From the NCBI GenBank assembly GCA_019638705.1, contig JAHBTI010000003.1:62001-126000 (forward strand): 64,000 nucleotides of DNA. Reading direction: 5' to 3'. Below are positions 51,266-60,153 of this stretch, piece after piece; position 1 is the first letter of the stretch; the number at the start of each line of letters is the position of its first letter. A program made the translations under genes and the position numbers. The notes below the pieces were generated by a model. That model ran no database searches and was not told the origin of the DNA. It saw only the letters and a program-made list of their open reading frames with translations. The DNA is from Bacteroidota bacterium (lineage in GTDB: Bacteria > Bacteroidota > Bacteroidia > B-17B0 > Aurantibacillaceae).

Positions 51266-52411
51266 CTATTGCTGTAATTTTACTTCGTCATTAGCAACCG
51301 CTTCTTTTTCGCTGTCAATAACAACGTTTGCATTGTCAGTTTTCACGGCTGTTGTATCGCTCGGCAGTTCTTTTTCTTCATACAAATCGCCCTGTGCTTC
51401 TTTAGCACCTGCCGGATTTGTGCCTTGCAAACTTTTTACAAAACTTGTAATCTGTGCCATTTGCATGGGCGAATAATCGTCTTTCCATGCTTTCATGCCT
51501 TTGTCCACCCAACCGTATTTTATGGATTTAAAAATATCGGCAACGCTTCCGCCGTGCAGCCAATAGGCATCAGCCAAATTTGGACCGACAGTGCCTTGCC
51601 CGTCTTTACCATGGCAAGCAGCGCATTGCCCGATATACAATTCTTTTCCTGCTGCAATGTCTTCTGCGCCCAACATTTTTACGTTGGTTTCGTCCACATT
51701 GCCGGCAGAGTTTTTCATGTATTCTTCAATTTCCAATTTTGCTTTGGCAACCGATTTGTCGTATTCGGCAATCTGCAAATCGCCTGTGTGCGTAACGTGA
51801 TAATTAATCATGTAAATAACGCCAATCACTATGGTTAAATAAAAACCGTATTTCCACCATGGCGGCAAATCGTTGTCCAATTCTCTGATGCCGTCATAAT
51901 CGTGGTCAAGCATAATGTCGTGCTCTTTTTCAACATCAACGGAAGCATTGAGGGTATCAAAAATGCTTTTTGTTTTTACTTGTTCCTTTACCGCAACTTT
52001 TGGCACTTCATCGTTCTTGATGAGGTACATAAACGTTCTGTATAAACTGTAAATCACAATCAGTTCAATAATGATGATTGTCATCATAAAGAAAAACACG
52101 GGCTGCTCAATGCCACCAATGTACCAAGTGTCGGCAGGTTGTGCATTTGCCGAAAGTGCGAACATCATAAATGCAAGCAACGACAACGTTTTTGTTCCGT
52201 TGTTGTTTTTGTTTTTAAACAAATCGCTTTGCCCTATGTTTTTTAATGCCTGACCTAAGGCTACAATCACAATAAGCAAAGCAATAATCACCACCAATAA
52301 GGTATTGAACAAGGCGTTTGAAAAATACGTTGTTCCCGAACTGCCGTCTTGCGCAAATGTGAAAGCAGGTAATAATAAACTCAATGCTAAAAATTTATTT
52401 TTCATACTCAT
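51266..52411 (-). CDS. ccoP: cbb3-type cytochrome c oxidase subunit CcoP (mono-haem form)
   Basis: 381 residues. N-terminal helices (FLALSLLLPAFTFAQ; FNTLLVVIIALLIVIVALGQ; FFMMTIIIIELIVIYSLYRT) and a further one at about 187-207 (WWKYGFYLTIVIGVIYMINY) precede one cytochrome c domain with a single haem motif CAACHG (about residue 268) and the axial Met in GWVDKGMKAW. Classical CcoP has two haems; one haem is typical in Bacteroidota. Start ATG overlaps the ccoQ stop region by 17 bp. Start codons at 52411 and 52405 are both possible. Confidence 0.9.
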   Translation of the reverse strand: MSMKNKFLALSLLLPAFTFAQDGSSGTTYFSNALFNTLLVVIIALLIVIVALGQALKNIGQSDLFKNKNNNGTKTLSLLAFMMFALSANAQPADTWYIGGIEQPVFFFMMTIIIIELIVIYSLYRTFMYLIKNDEVPKVAVKEQVKTKSIFDTLNASVDVEKEHDIMLDHDYDGIRELDNDLPPWWKYGFYLTIVIGVIYMINYHVTHTGDLQIAEYDKSVAKAKLEIEEYMKNSAGNVDETNVKMLGAEDIAAGKELYIGQCAACHGKDGQGTVGPNLADAYWLHGGSVADIFKSIKYGWVDKGMKAWKDDYSPMQMAQITSFVKSLQGTNPAGAKEAQGDLYEEKELPSDTTAVKTDNANVVIDSEKEAVANDEVKLQQ

Positions 52412-52595
52412 TTAAATTTTGGGTTAATGTTTCGCTGTTGTTTAATGGAAGCTGAGAAAGCGTATCAAAATATTCTTTTCTGCCTTTGATGAGATACACA
52501 CCTACGGCAATGAAAAAAAGAAAAAATATCATCAGCGAAATAAGCGGATAAACGCCCACTCCTGTTATGCTTTCCAAATAGTTAATGAATTTCAT
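52395..52595 (-). CDS. ccoQ: CcoQ-like small subunit of cbb3 oxidase
   Basis: 66 residues with one membrane helix (VGVYPLISLMIFFLFFIAVG, about 14-33) and a soluble tail (YLIKGRKEYFDTLSQLPL, about 34-51). It lies between ccoNO and ccoP and overlaps ccoP by 17 bp. Its size and position match CcoQ, which stabilises the complex. Confidence 0.82.
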   Translation of the reverse strand: MKFINYLESITGVGVYPLISLMIFFLFFIAVGVYLIKGRKEYFDTLSQLPLNNSETLTQNLNEYEK

Positions 52596-52640
52596 AATCT
52601 TATACCTTTTATTTTTGTTATAATATCAAAGCGTGTAATT

Positions 52641-52692
52641 TCGAGCGAAGTCGAGAAATGAACTTACAGCAGCACGTCTCGACTTCGCTCGA
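52641..52692. repeat. TCGAGCGAAGTCGAGA inverted repeat between ccoNO and ccoQ
   Basis: TCGAGCGAAGTCGAGA (52641-52656) and TCTCGACTTCGCTCGA (52677-52692) form a 16-bp stem with a 20-nt loop; the right arm also contains the nested CACGTC/GACGTG pair. The family matches the repeat at 38499-38554. Confidence 0.8.
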
Positions 52693-52757
52693 CGTGACAT
52701 AACATTTATTCAAATCTTTCAACGACTTAATCATCTTCGGTTTCACTTATTAGCAGT

Positions 52758-54872
52758 TTATTTCTTTTCCTTTTTAATATCTGTACCCATGCGTTGCAAA
52801 TAAGCAATCAGCGCAACAATTTCTCTGTCAGGCAAGGTTTCAATGCCGTCTTTTTTCAGCCGTGCCGCAATTTTATTGGCTTGTTTTTCCATGTCTTGTG
52901 CGGCAATGTTTTCGTAACCTTCAGGATACGGAACACCCAAACGTTTCATGGCTTTAATTTTTGCAACGGTTGATGAAACATCTACTTGGTCGTCAAGCAA
53001 CCAAGGGTAAGCGGGCATGATAGAACCCGGCGACATAGAGGTTGGGTCATCCATGTGATTGTAATGCCAAGAGTCAGGATATTTTCCGCCCACGCGCGCC
53101 AAATCAGGTCCTGTGCGTTTTGAACCCCACTGAAAAGGATAGTCGTAAACAAATTCACCTGCTTTTGAGTAGTCGCCGTAGCGGGCTGTTTCATCTCTGA
53201 ACGGACGTATCATTTGTGAGTGGCAGGTGTAACAGCCCTCGCGCAAATAAATATCTCTGCCCTGTAATTCAAGCGGTGTGTATGGTTTTACGCTTGTAAT
53301 GGTTGGGATATTTGATTTCACCAAAAAGGTCGGCACAAATTCTATAATGCCGCCAATGGCTACAACCACCAAACTCACAATCATCATTTGAATGGGTCTG
53401 CGTTCAATCCAGCGATGCCAGTGCTGTTTTCCGTGCGATACAAATTCTTTTTCCAAGGCAGGGGCTTCGGCATCTTCATTTGCCAAAAAGCTGCCTGCTT
53501 TTACGGTTTTAATTAAGTTGTAAACCATAATGATTGCACCCACTAAATACAGAGTTCCGCCAATGGCACGGGTTGCGTAGAATGGTATCATTTTGGTAAC
53601 AGTGTCCATAAACTGCCACTTCAACTGTCCTTCGGGAGTAAATTCTTTCCACATTAAACTTTGCATAATGCCGCCAACATACATTGGCACGGCGTATAAT
53701 ACAATTCCCAACGTGCCAATCCAAAAATGCGTGTTGGCTAATTTTTTAGAATACAATTCGGTGCGGAATAATCTCGGGATTAACCAGTACAACACTCCGA
53801 AAGTGAGAAAACCGTTCCAGCCCAATGCACCAACGTGAACGTGAGCCACAATCCAATCGGTGTAATGAGAAATAGAACTCACACTTTTTAAGGACAGCAT
53901 AGGTCCTTCAAAAGTTGCCATACCGTAAGCAGTAATGGCTACCACCATAAATTTTAATACGGCATCTTCGCGCACTTTGTCCCACGCGCCACGCAGGGTT
54001 AAAAGTCCGTTCATCATACCGCCCCAGCTTGGCGCAATGAGCATCACCGAAAACACAACGCCCAAAGACTGCGCCCAGTCAGGAACGGCGGTGTAAAGCA
54101 AATGGTGAGGACCTGCCCAGATGTAAATAAAAATCAACGCCCAAAAGTGAATGATTGACAAACGGTAAGAATACACAGGGCGGTTAGCGGCTTTCGGCAA
54201 AAAGTAATACATCAAACCCAAGTATGGCGTGGTGAGGAAAAACGCCACGGCATTGTGTCCGTACCACCATTGCACCAAGGCATCTTGCACACCTGCGTAC
54301 CACGAATACGATTTCCAAAACGAAACAGGAATTTCAATGGAGTTTACAATGTGAAGCATGGCAACAGTTACCCATGTGCCAATGTAAAACCAAATAGCCA
54401 CATACAAATGGCGTTCGCGGCGGCGAATGATGGTGCCAAACATATTCCAACCAAACACAACCCAAATGAGGGTAATTAAAATGTCAATAGGCCACTCCAA
54501 CTCTGCGTATTCTTTGCCTGTGGTTTTGCCTAAAAGCAAGGTTACTGCGGCAAGTACAATAATTAACTGCCAGCCCCAAAAATGTATTTTGCTTAAAAAA
54601 TCGCTGAACATTCTTGCCTTTACCAAGCGTTGCAGGGAATAATAAACGCCCATAAAAATGCCGTTTCCTACAAAAGCAAAAATTACGGCGTTGGTATGCA
54701 CGGGGCGCACACGCCCGAAAGTGGTGTAAGGCAATTCTAAATTGGTGGCAGGAATAAAGAGTTGCAGCGCAGCAACCAAGCCCGCAAGCATTCCCACAAT
54801 TCCCCAAAACATGGTGGCGTAAGCGAATTGTTTTACAATTTTGTTATCGTACTGAAATTTTTGTACTTCCAT
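52758..54872 (-). CDS. ccoNO: Fused cbb3 oxidase subunits CcoN and CcoO
   Basis: 704 residues. The CcoN part (residues about 1-480) has 12 or more membrane helices with His ligands for haem and CuB: VRPVHTNAVIFAFVGNGIFM (about 55-74), WYGHNAVAFFLTTPYLGLMY (about 204-223) and the later HYTDWIVAHVHVGALGWNGF (about 336-355). The CcoO part (about 490-704) has one anchor helix (MMIVSLVVVAIGGIIEFVPT) and haem c motif CYTCHSQMIRPF (about 559-570), ending LIAYLQRMGTD. The fusion replaces separate ccoN and ccoO. It is the catalytic oxygen-reducing unit, proton-pumping with high oxygen affinity. Confidence 0.95.
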   Translation of the reverse strand: MEVQKFQYDNKIVKQFAYATMFWGIVGMLAGLVAALQLFIPATNLELPYTTFGRVRPVHTNAVIFAFVGNGIFMGVYYSLQRLVKARMFSDFLSKIHFWGWQLIIVLAAVTLLLGKTTGKEYAELEWPIDILITLIWVVFGWNMFGTIIRRRERHLYVAIWFYIGTWVTVAMLHIVNSIEIPVSFWKSYSWYAGVQDALVQWWYGHNAVAFFLTTPYLGLMYYFLPKAANRPVYSYRLSIIHFWALIFIYIWAGPHHLLYTAVPDWAQSLGVVFSVMLIAPSWGGMMNGLLTLRGAWDKVREDAVLKFMVVAITAYGMATFEGPMLSLKSVSSISHYTDWIVAHVHVGALGWNGFLTFGVLYWLIPRLFRTELYSKKLANTHFWIGTLGIVLYAVPMYVGGIMQSLMWKEFTPEGQLKWQFMDTVTKMIPFYATRAIGGTLYLVGAIIMVYNLIKTVKAGSFLANEDAEAPALEKEFVSHGKQHWHRWIERRPIQMMIVSLVVVAIGGIIEFVPTFLVKSNIPTITSVKPYTPLELQGRDIYLREGCYTCHSQMIRPFRDETARYGDYSKAGEFVYDYPFQWGSKRTGPDLARVGGKYPDSWHYNHMDDPTSMSPGSIMPAYPWLLDDQVDVSSTVAKIKAMKRLGVPYPEGYENIAAQDMEKQANKIAARLKKDGIETLPDREIVALIAYLQRMGTDIKKEKK

Positions 54873-54884
54873 AAGAGATTTGAT

Positions 54885-55142
54885 TTAAGAGTTGAGATTT
54901 TGAGATTTAAGATTGTTCTCTGTCATTCTGAGCGAGAGCGAAGAATCTGTATTCGTAGAGATGCTTCGTTCCTCAGCATGACAAACGGTGCTTTGTTGTT
55001 TAGTTTCGTTGTCAAATAAAATGCGAACGGAAGGCGTGTAATCGTCTTCGTACTGATTGTTTTTTACCGACCATATAAAGGCAATTAAAAAACCTACGGC
55101 TATTAAAAGACTTGCGGAAATAAGTATAAAAATTACACCCAT
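54885..55142 (-). CDS. ccoS: CcoS assembly protein with a tail encoded by a palindromic repeat
   Basis: 85 residues. MGVIFILISASLLIAVGFLI with the following FIWSVKNNQYEDDYTPSVRI is the whole CcoS core (about 1-50; one membrane helix and a conserved acidic end). The last 25 or so residues (from VCHAEERSI to SLRMTEN) are the translation of the palindromic element 54922-54982. Normal CcoS is about 45-60 residues. It is 12 bp upstream of ccoNO and thus first in the operon. CcoS is needed for cofactor insertion in cbb3 oxidases. No ccoI copper ATPase gene is beside it. Confidence 0.85.
   Translation of the reverse strand: MGVIFILISASLLIAVGFLIAFIWSVKNNQYEDDYTPSVRILFDNETKQQSTVCHAEERSISTNTDSSLSLRMTENNLKSQNLNS
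54922..54982. repeat. GTCATTCTGAGCG palindrome inside ccoS
   Basis: Outer pair GTCATTCTGAG / CTCAGCATGAC, inner pair GAAGAATCT / AGATGCTTC. This is one of the common dispersed palindromes of bacterial genomes. Here it lies fully inside the open reading frame of ccoS and contributes about 20 codons. Confidence 0.85.
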
Positions 55143-55562
55143 GCGTTTTGTTGTTTAATTAAACGTTGCGAAACTATATGTTTGTTTTTTTAAAAGAAAC
55201 AGTCTTAAACAATTTAGAATGTGTTTAAATAAATGTGCGTTATAACTTGTTTGCCGTTTTATTGTTGTATCCATTTACTGTTGCCGTTTTATTTGTTGGC
55301 AAAGGTGGCGTAAGTGTAAATAATAATAAATGAGATTTGTCAGTTATGAAATATGATTTTTGTCAGTTTTTTTAAATTTGAAATGATTATAAATAAAAAA
55401 GTATGTTTGTGATGATGTGAATTAAACTTGTGTAAAGCCGACTGATTTTGGGTGGATTTGCGTAGTTTTATTGCGGATATTTGAGAGTTATGCGGCAGCT
55501 TAAAAGACGACAAAGCAAACAATGAGCGAAGACAATTTATATCTAACCCAAGTTGCTAGTTA
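55143..55562. other. 420-bp intergenic region upstream of ccoS; no gene supported
   Basis: AT-rich. On the minus strand a TAGTTTCG box lies at 55177-55170, a 7 of 8 match to the -7 consensus 27 nt from the ccoS start. I see no FNR-type TTGAT palindrome. The right part, from about 55440, may be decayed sequence of the T9SS gene whose last domain survives at 55563. Confidence 0.5.
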
Positions 55563-55826
55563 ATGGCTGTTGTTTTTATAAGGAGTAAGCCAAAAATAAA
55601 GAGCGTTAGTTTTACAATTAAGTACGTTTTACCTCAAAGTGTAAACGCTGCGTATTTGACAGTTTACGACCTAAGTGGAAAACAATTAGCTACGTTTCCT
55701 ATGGAAAAAGGTAATACTTCTTTAACCATAAGCGGCAATGACTTGGCAGCAGGCATCTACTTGTATTCCATTATTGCCGACGGCAATGTAATGGGAACAA
55801 AACGTATGGTGATTGCAGGAAAATAA
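55563..55826 (+). pseudogene. Orphan T9SS type A sorting domain (5'-truncated gene)
   Basis: 87 codons. The protein starts with IRSKPKIKSVSFTIKYVLPQ and continues YLTVYDLSGKQLATFPMEKG, then LAAGIYLYSIIADGNV and a final GTKRMVIAGK: the last 75 residues of a T9SS type A C-terminal signal. The usual LYQNAPNPF start is missing, as are signal peptide and passenger. So it is the 3' end of a lost gene. A strong terminator follows, which also fits the end of a former transcript. Confidence 0.75.
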
Positions 55827-55840
55827 TCTTGAAATTTATT

Positions 55841-55879
55841 AAACAATCCTTCGGATTTAAAATCCGAAGGATTGTTTAT
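55841..55879. terminator. Terminator after the orphan sorting domain
   Basis: TAAACAATCCTTCGGATTT (55841-55859) and its perfect complement at 55861-55879, then a T run to 55886. A 19-bp stem, bidirectional in form. Confidence 0.9.
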
Positions 55880-55901
55880 TTTTTGTAACTTTCCCACTGC
55901 A

Positions 55902-58900
55902 TTGGCTTACATTCACAAATATTCTTTTCTGTTTGTGCTTTTTATTTGTACAGGAAAAAATTTTTCCCAAACCGTTCTGTATTACGAACCCTTTAACAGT
56001 AGCCTAAACACTTGCACGGCTGTTAATTCATCAAACGCTTCTTGGATATGGACAAACTCATGCGCATACAGCAATTTTGGAGGACACAGCGCAAGTGGTT
56101 CGGCTTTTTTTTCGGGTAGCGGCTGTCAGTTTGGAAACAGTAACCTAACAGTCAGCGGAAATTTAATTACTCCAACTATTGCCATTGGTGCTTTGGGAGG
56201 TATATTAACTTTTAATTACATAAGGTATGGTGAAAGTGCTTGTAACACAATATGCGATGTACTTACGGTACAGATTTCGAATAACAACGGTATAAGTTAT
56301 ACTAATGTGCTTAGTACAAATCCGTCGCCAGGTGGGCTCTTAGGCTATATAGCCACAACGCCAACTGCCAATGTTGTATGGCAGCAGGCTTGCTACAATC
56401 TTGCAAGTTATACCAACCAAACCATTACCGTCAGATTTAATTTTAATTCAGTGGACGGGATATTCAATAATTATGACGGTATATATGTAGATGATATTAT
56501 GATAACAGAGCCATTTTCTCTTTCTGTGGGGCAGTCGGCAAATAATATTTGTGTGGGTGGGGCTGTTACGCTTACCACCAATGCCGTTGGCAATTATTCT
56601 TGGAGTACAGGTGCTACAACACCAAGTGTTGTTGTTTCGCCTACCGTTACCACAACCTATTCCGTTATTCCCGATGTTTGTTTAAGCGGCGGGGGAGGCA
56701 CAAATACCTTAGTCGTCAATGTTAACCCTCAACCGAGTTTAAGTATTATATCTTCTAATCCAAGCCCTACACTTTGTGTAAACGGTATTGTAAATTATAC
56801 AGCAAACGCTTCGGGCGGCACACCAAATTATACCTACACTTGGCAAGGCGTAAGCACAAGCAGCACATACACCACCACCCAAAGCACACAAGGCACATAC
56901 ATATACACGGCAAGCGTTACAGATGTTAATAATTGTACGGCAAGCAATGCCATTGCTTTAATTTATTATGATAATCCCACATTAAACATTAGCCCCAACC
57001 AAACCCTTTGCACCGCACAATCCACCACACTTAACGTGAGTGGCGCAAACACTTATACATGGCAACCAAACAATGTGGTTTCAAACTCACTTGTGGTTAC
57101 GCCTACACTTGTTGCCACTACCATTTACACCGTTGTCGGTACAAGCACCAACCAATGCAGCAGCACTAATACATTGGCGGTAAGTTTTTACACCAATCCA
57201 ATATTAATTGTTACGCCCACCCAAACTATTTGCACCAATCAGTCAGCCACACTCAACGCGAGCGGAGCGAGCGTTTACACATGGCAGCCAAACAGCATTG
57301 TTTCAAATTCAATCGTTGTCAGTCCAACTGTACCAATAACCATTTACACAGTTACGGCAACAAACAACATATGCGCCACCAGCGAAACTGTGCAGGTAAA
57401 TTTTTATTCAAATCCAAATTTAACCTTTACGCCAACTCAAAGCATTTGCCCAAACTTTACGGCAAACTTAAATGCGAGTGGTGCTAATACTTATACATGG
57501 TTGCCAAATAATACCGTTTCCAATGCAATCACCGTTTCACCGCCAAGTACAAGTATTTACACGGTTACAGGCACAGGCATTGGCGGTTGTGAGAGCACAG
57601 AAACAACAGAGGTTTTTGTTTTTCCACTACCAACTTTTACTTTTAACACTTACACCATTACTTGCGCCAATCTCGGTTCAGCAACTGTTACACCAAGCGG
57701 CGGCTACGGTGCATATAACTACACATGGCAACCCACCAACCAAAACGGTGCGGTAGCCACAGGTTTAAACCCCAACACCTATACCGTTACCGCTTACGAT
57801 ATTGGCACAGGCTGCTACAAAGACAGCATTGTTACATTTTCATCTTTAATTCCCCTTACAGGAAATTTATACAATCAAAGTGCTTTGCTTTGTAACAGTG
57901 TAAACACAGGCACAGCTTATTTCACCAACCTTTCAGGCGGTTCGGGAAATGAAAATTATGTTTGGAATAATGGCACAAGCACACACACAAATTCTTCACC
58001 TACAAATTTAAGCGCAGGCAATTGGAGTGTTACCGTAGCCGATGCCCTCACAGGTTGCCAAATTTATTCTGTATTTACCATTACCCAACCGCCCGCTTTA
58101 ACATTAAACGTTGCAAGCACAGACCAAAACATTTGTACAGGCTATAATTTTACGCTTGCTGCCAATGCTTCGGGTGGCGTTGGTGGCTATTCCTACTCAT
58201 GGTTAAGCGCACCCGCTTCGGGTTCACAATTTACGGTAACGCCAAGCAATGCAGGTGTTCATACTTTTACTGCAAACGCTTACGATTATAATAATTGTTT
58301 TGTGAGCAATACCATAAACATAAATGTTGTTTCTCCGCCAAGCTTAACCATTTCGTTAAGCAGTCCGAGTATGTGCGCACAAGCCTTTAGCGGCTCTGCA
58401 AACACCATTACCTTAACATCAAGCGGCGCAAATTCTTATACTTTGCAAACGCCCAATCAAATTGCAAGCACACATTCTTTAAACCCTGTTTCAGAGCTTA
58501 ACTCGCAACCGCCTTATGTGCCCGCAGGCTTAACAACCGCCACACTTTTGGGAAGCAACGGTGTTTGTACCGTAAGCACGACAGCCAATTTCTCTGTTGT
58601 TCCAAATCCAACGGTTACCGTCAATAATTACACGCCAGTCATTTGCGCGGGACAGAGTTATACATACACAAGTCAGGGTGCAAGTTCTTATACATGGACA
58701 AGTGCAACGCCAAATTCAACATTATATACTTATGGAAACATCGCTGTTACCAATCCAAGCATTAATTCGGTGTTTGCCGTTGTGGGTGGAAGTTTGGGTT
58801 GTTACTCGCCCATTGTAACTACAAGCATTACGGTAAATCCCATTCCTGAAGTTTTTGTTACGCCCACACAAACGTATGTGTGTACAGGAAACTCAATTCC

Positions 58901-60083
58901 ACTCACCGCAAGCGGAACAAACGGAAATACTTATTCATGGCTGCCGAATAAAGATTTAGACCAAAACACAGGTAATGTTGTTTTTGCAAGTCCGCAAGTG
59001 CAACAAACTTATACCGTGATTGCAAGTTTAAATAACTGCACCAATGCTGCGGTAGCAACGGTTTCAATAAAACCTTTGCCAACACCGCAAATACAACTTA
59101 TTAAAAACGGAGCTTGCGTAAACGACAGCATTATTTTGAAAGGCAGCGGTGGCATGGCTTACCAATGGATTGCACCTAACGGACAAACCTTGTGGGGTTT
59201 TGAAGAGTTGAGAATAAAAGCAAACCACGAAAGTTTTTCGGGAAATTATACGCTGACGGTTTATGATTTTTATTCATGCGCTAATTCAAAAACGCAAAGT
59301 GTTACGATTAATCCGTTGCCCACAGGTTTTGTAAAAGCAGAAAAATTTGAGGGTTGTGTGCCACTTTGCAACGAATATGTTTTTGTGTCAAGCAAGCAAA
59401 ACACAACATTAATGAATGTAAGTTGGAACATAAACAACAAAAAATTTTCGGGCAACAAATTAGATTATTGTTTTAACCAAGCAGGAACGTACACAATACA
59501 AGTAAATGTGAGAGATGAAAATTCTTGCGCTAATTCAATCGTAACACACGTTCTTGTTTATCCTCAACCAACAGCAGATTTTTCATACACCCCAACACAA
59601 CCCATTGAAAGTTTAGACGAAGTACAATTCATAAACACAAGCAAAAACGCAGAAAAATTTGAATGGAATATTTCCGTTATCAATCAAACATCACAAGAAA
59701 AAAATACAAGTGTTTTATTTGAAAACACAGGCACTTATGTGGTTGCCCTCACCGCGCAAAACGACAAACAATGTTTGGACACCGCAATAAAATCAATTTA
59801 TGTGCTTCCTGATTTCACCATTTTTGTTCCCAATATTTTTACACCAAACGGCGACAACCTCAACGAAACCTTTAAACCTGTTATAAGAGGTCAAAAAGAA
59901 TACCGTTTTCAAATTTTCAACCGTTGGGGGCAAAAAATCTTTGAAAGTACCAATGTCAATCAGGGTTGGGACGGTACGTTTAAAGGCGAACCCGCTAAAG
60001 CGGACAGCTACGTTTGGAAAATTACGGTGGTAAACGCTAAAGAAGAAAAAGTGCTGAATGGGACGGTAAGTTTGGAACGATAA
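55902..60083 (+). CDS. Giant secreted adhesin-like protein with T9SS type B (gliding-associated) sorting domain
   Basis: 1393 residues from the TTG at 55902. The frame is open to 55872, but that is inside the terminator. The start gives a signal peptide (HKYSFLFVLFICTGKNFSQ). Residues about 25-210 form a jelly-roll like domain (YYEPFNSSLNTCTAV; GGILTFNYIRYGESACN; VRFNFNSVDGIFNNYDGIYV). Then about ten Ig/PKD-like units follow, each with CxGQ- or CxxQ-type Cys, TLN/TLT strands and YTW. The last 90 residues are a gliding-motility-associated type B signal (FVPNIFTPNGDNLNETFKP, then IFNRWGQKIFES and GWDGTFKGE). TAACTTTC at 55887-55894 is a near -7 box. Likely surface-exposed; ligand unknown. Confidence 0.82.
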   Translation: MAYIHKYSFLFVLFICTGKNFSQTVLYYEPFNSSLNTCTAVNSSNASWIWTNSCAYSNFGGHSASGSAFFSGSGCQFGNSNLTVSGNLITPTIAIGALGGILTFNYIRYGESACNTICDVLTVQISNNNGISYTNVLSTNPSPGGLLGYIATTPTANVVWQQACYNLASYTNQTITVRFNFNSVDGIFNNYDGIYVDDIMITEPFSLSVGQSANNICVGGAVTLTTNAVGNYSWSTGATTPSVVVSPTVTTTYSVIPDVCLSGGGGTNTLVVNVNPQPSLSIISSNPSPTLCVNGIVNYTANASGGTPNYTYTWQGVSTSSTYTTTQSTQGTYIYTASVTDVNNCTASNAIALIYYDNPTLNISPNQTLCTAQSTTLNVSGANTYTWQPNNVVSNSLVVTPTLVATTIYTVVGTSTNQCSSTNTLAVSFYTNPILIVTPTQTICTNQSATLNASGASVYTWQPNSIVSNSIVVSPTVPITIYTVTATNNICATSETVQVNFYSNPNLTFTPTQSICPNFTANLNASGANTYTWLPNNTVSNAITVSPPSTSIYTVTGTGIGGCESTETTEVFVFPLPTFTFNTYTITCANLGSATVTPSGGYGAYNYTWQPTNQNGAVATGLNPNTYTVTAYDIGTGCYKDSIVTFSSLIPLTGNLYNQSALLCNSVNTGTAYFTNLSGGSGNENYVWNNGTSTHTNSSPTNLSAGNWSVTVADALTGCQIYSVFTITQPPALTLNVASTDQNICTGYNFTLAANASGGVGGYSYSWLSAPASGSQFTVTPSNAGVHTFTANAYDYNNCFVSNTININVVSPPSLTISLSSPSMCAQAFSGSANTITLTSSGANSYTLQTPNQIASTHSLNPVSELNSQPPYVPAGLTTATLLGSNGVCTVSTTANFSVVPNPTVTVNNYTPVICAGQSYTYTSQGASSYTWTSATPNSTLYTYGNIAVTNPSINSVFAVVGGSLGCYSPIVTTSITVNPIPEVFVTPTQTYVCTGNSIPLTASGTNGNTYSWLPNKDLDQNTGNVVFASPQVQQTYTVIASLNNCTNAAVATVSIKPLPTPQIQLIKNGACVNDSIILKGSGGMAYQWIAPNGQTLWGFEELRIKANHESFSGNYTLTVYDFYSCANSKTQSVTINPLPTGFVKAEKFEGCVPLCNEYVFVSSKQNTTLMNVSWNINNKKFSGNKLDYCFNQAGTYTIQVNVRDENSCANSIVTHVLVYPQPTADFSYTPTQPIESLDEVQFINTSKNAEKFEWNISVINQTSQEKNTSVLFENTGTYVVALTAQNDKQCLDTAIKSIYVLPDFTIFVPNIFTPNGDNLNETFKPVIRGQKEYRFQIFNRWGQKIFESTNVNQGWDGTFKGEPAKADSYVWKITVVNAKEEKVLNGTVSLER

Positions 60084-60094
60084 CCTCTTCAAAT

Positions 60095-60125
60095 TTTGTC
60101 AAAGCAGCATAAATCGTTATCTTGC
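60095..60125 (+). promoter_or_regulatory. Promoter of the bactofilin operon
   Basis: TTTG (60095-60098), 19 nt, then TATCTTGC (60118-60125), a near match to the Bacteroidota -33/-7 pair at the normal distance. The ATG is 28 nt downstream. Confidence 0.55.
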
Positions 60126-60153
60126 ACACACAAACTACAAAAAAACAATAATT

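Noticed and set aside
55143-55562. FNR/CRP-type operator upstream of ccoS
   Set aside because: No TTGAT-N4-ATCAA-like palindrome is present; only AT-rich sequence and a weak -7 box.
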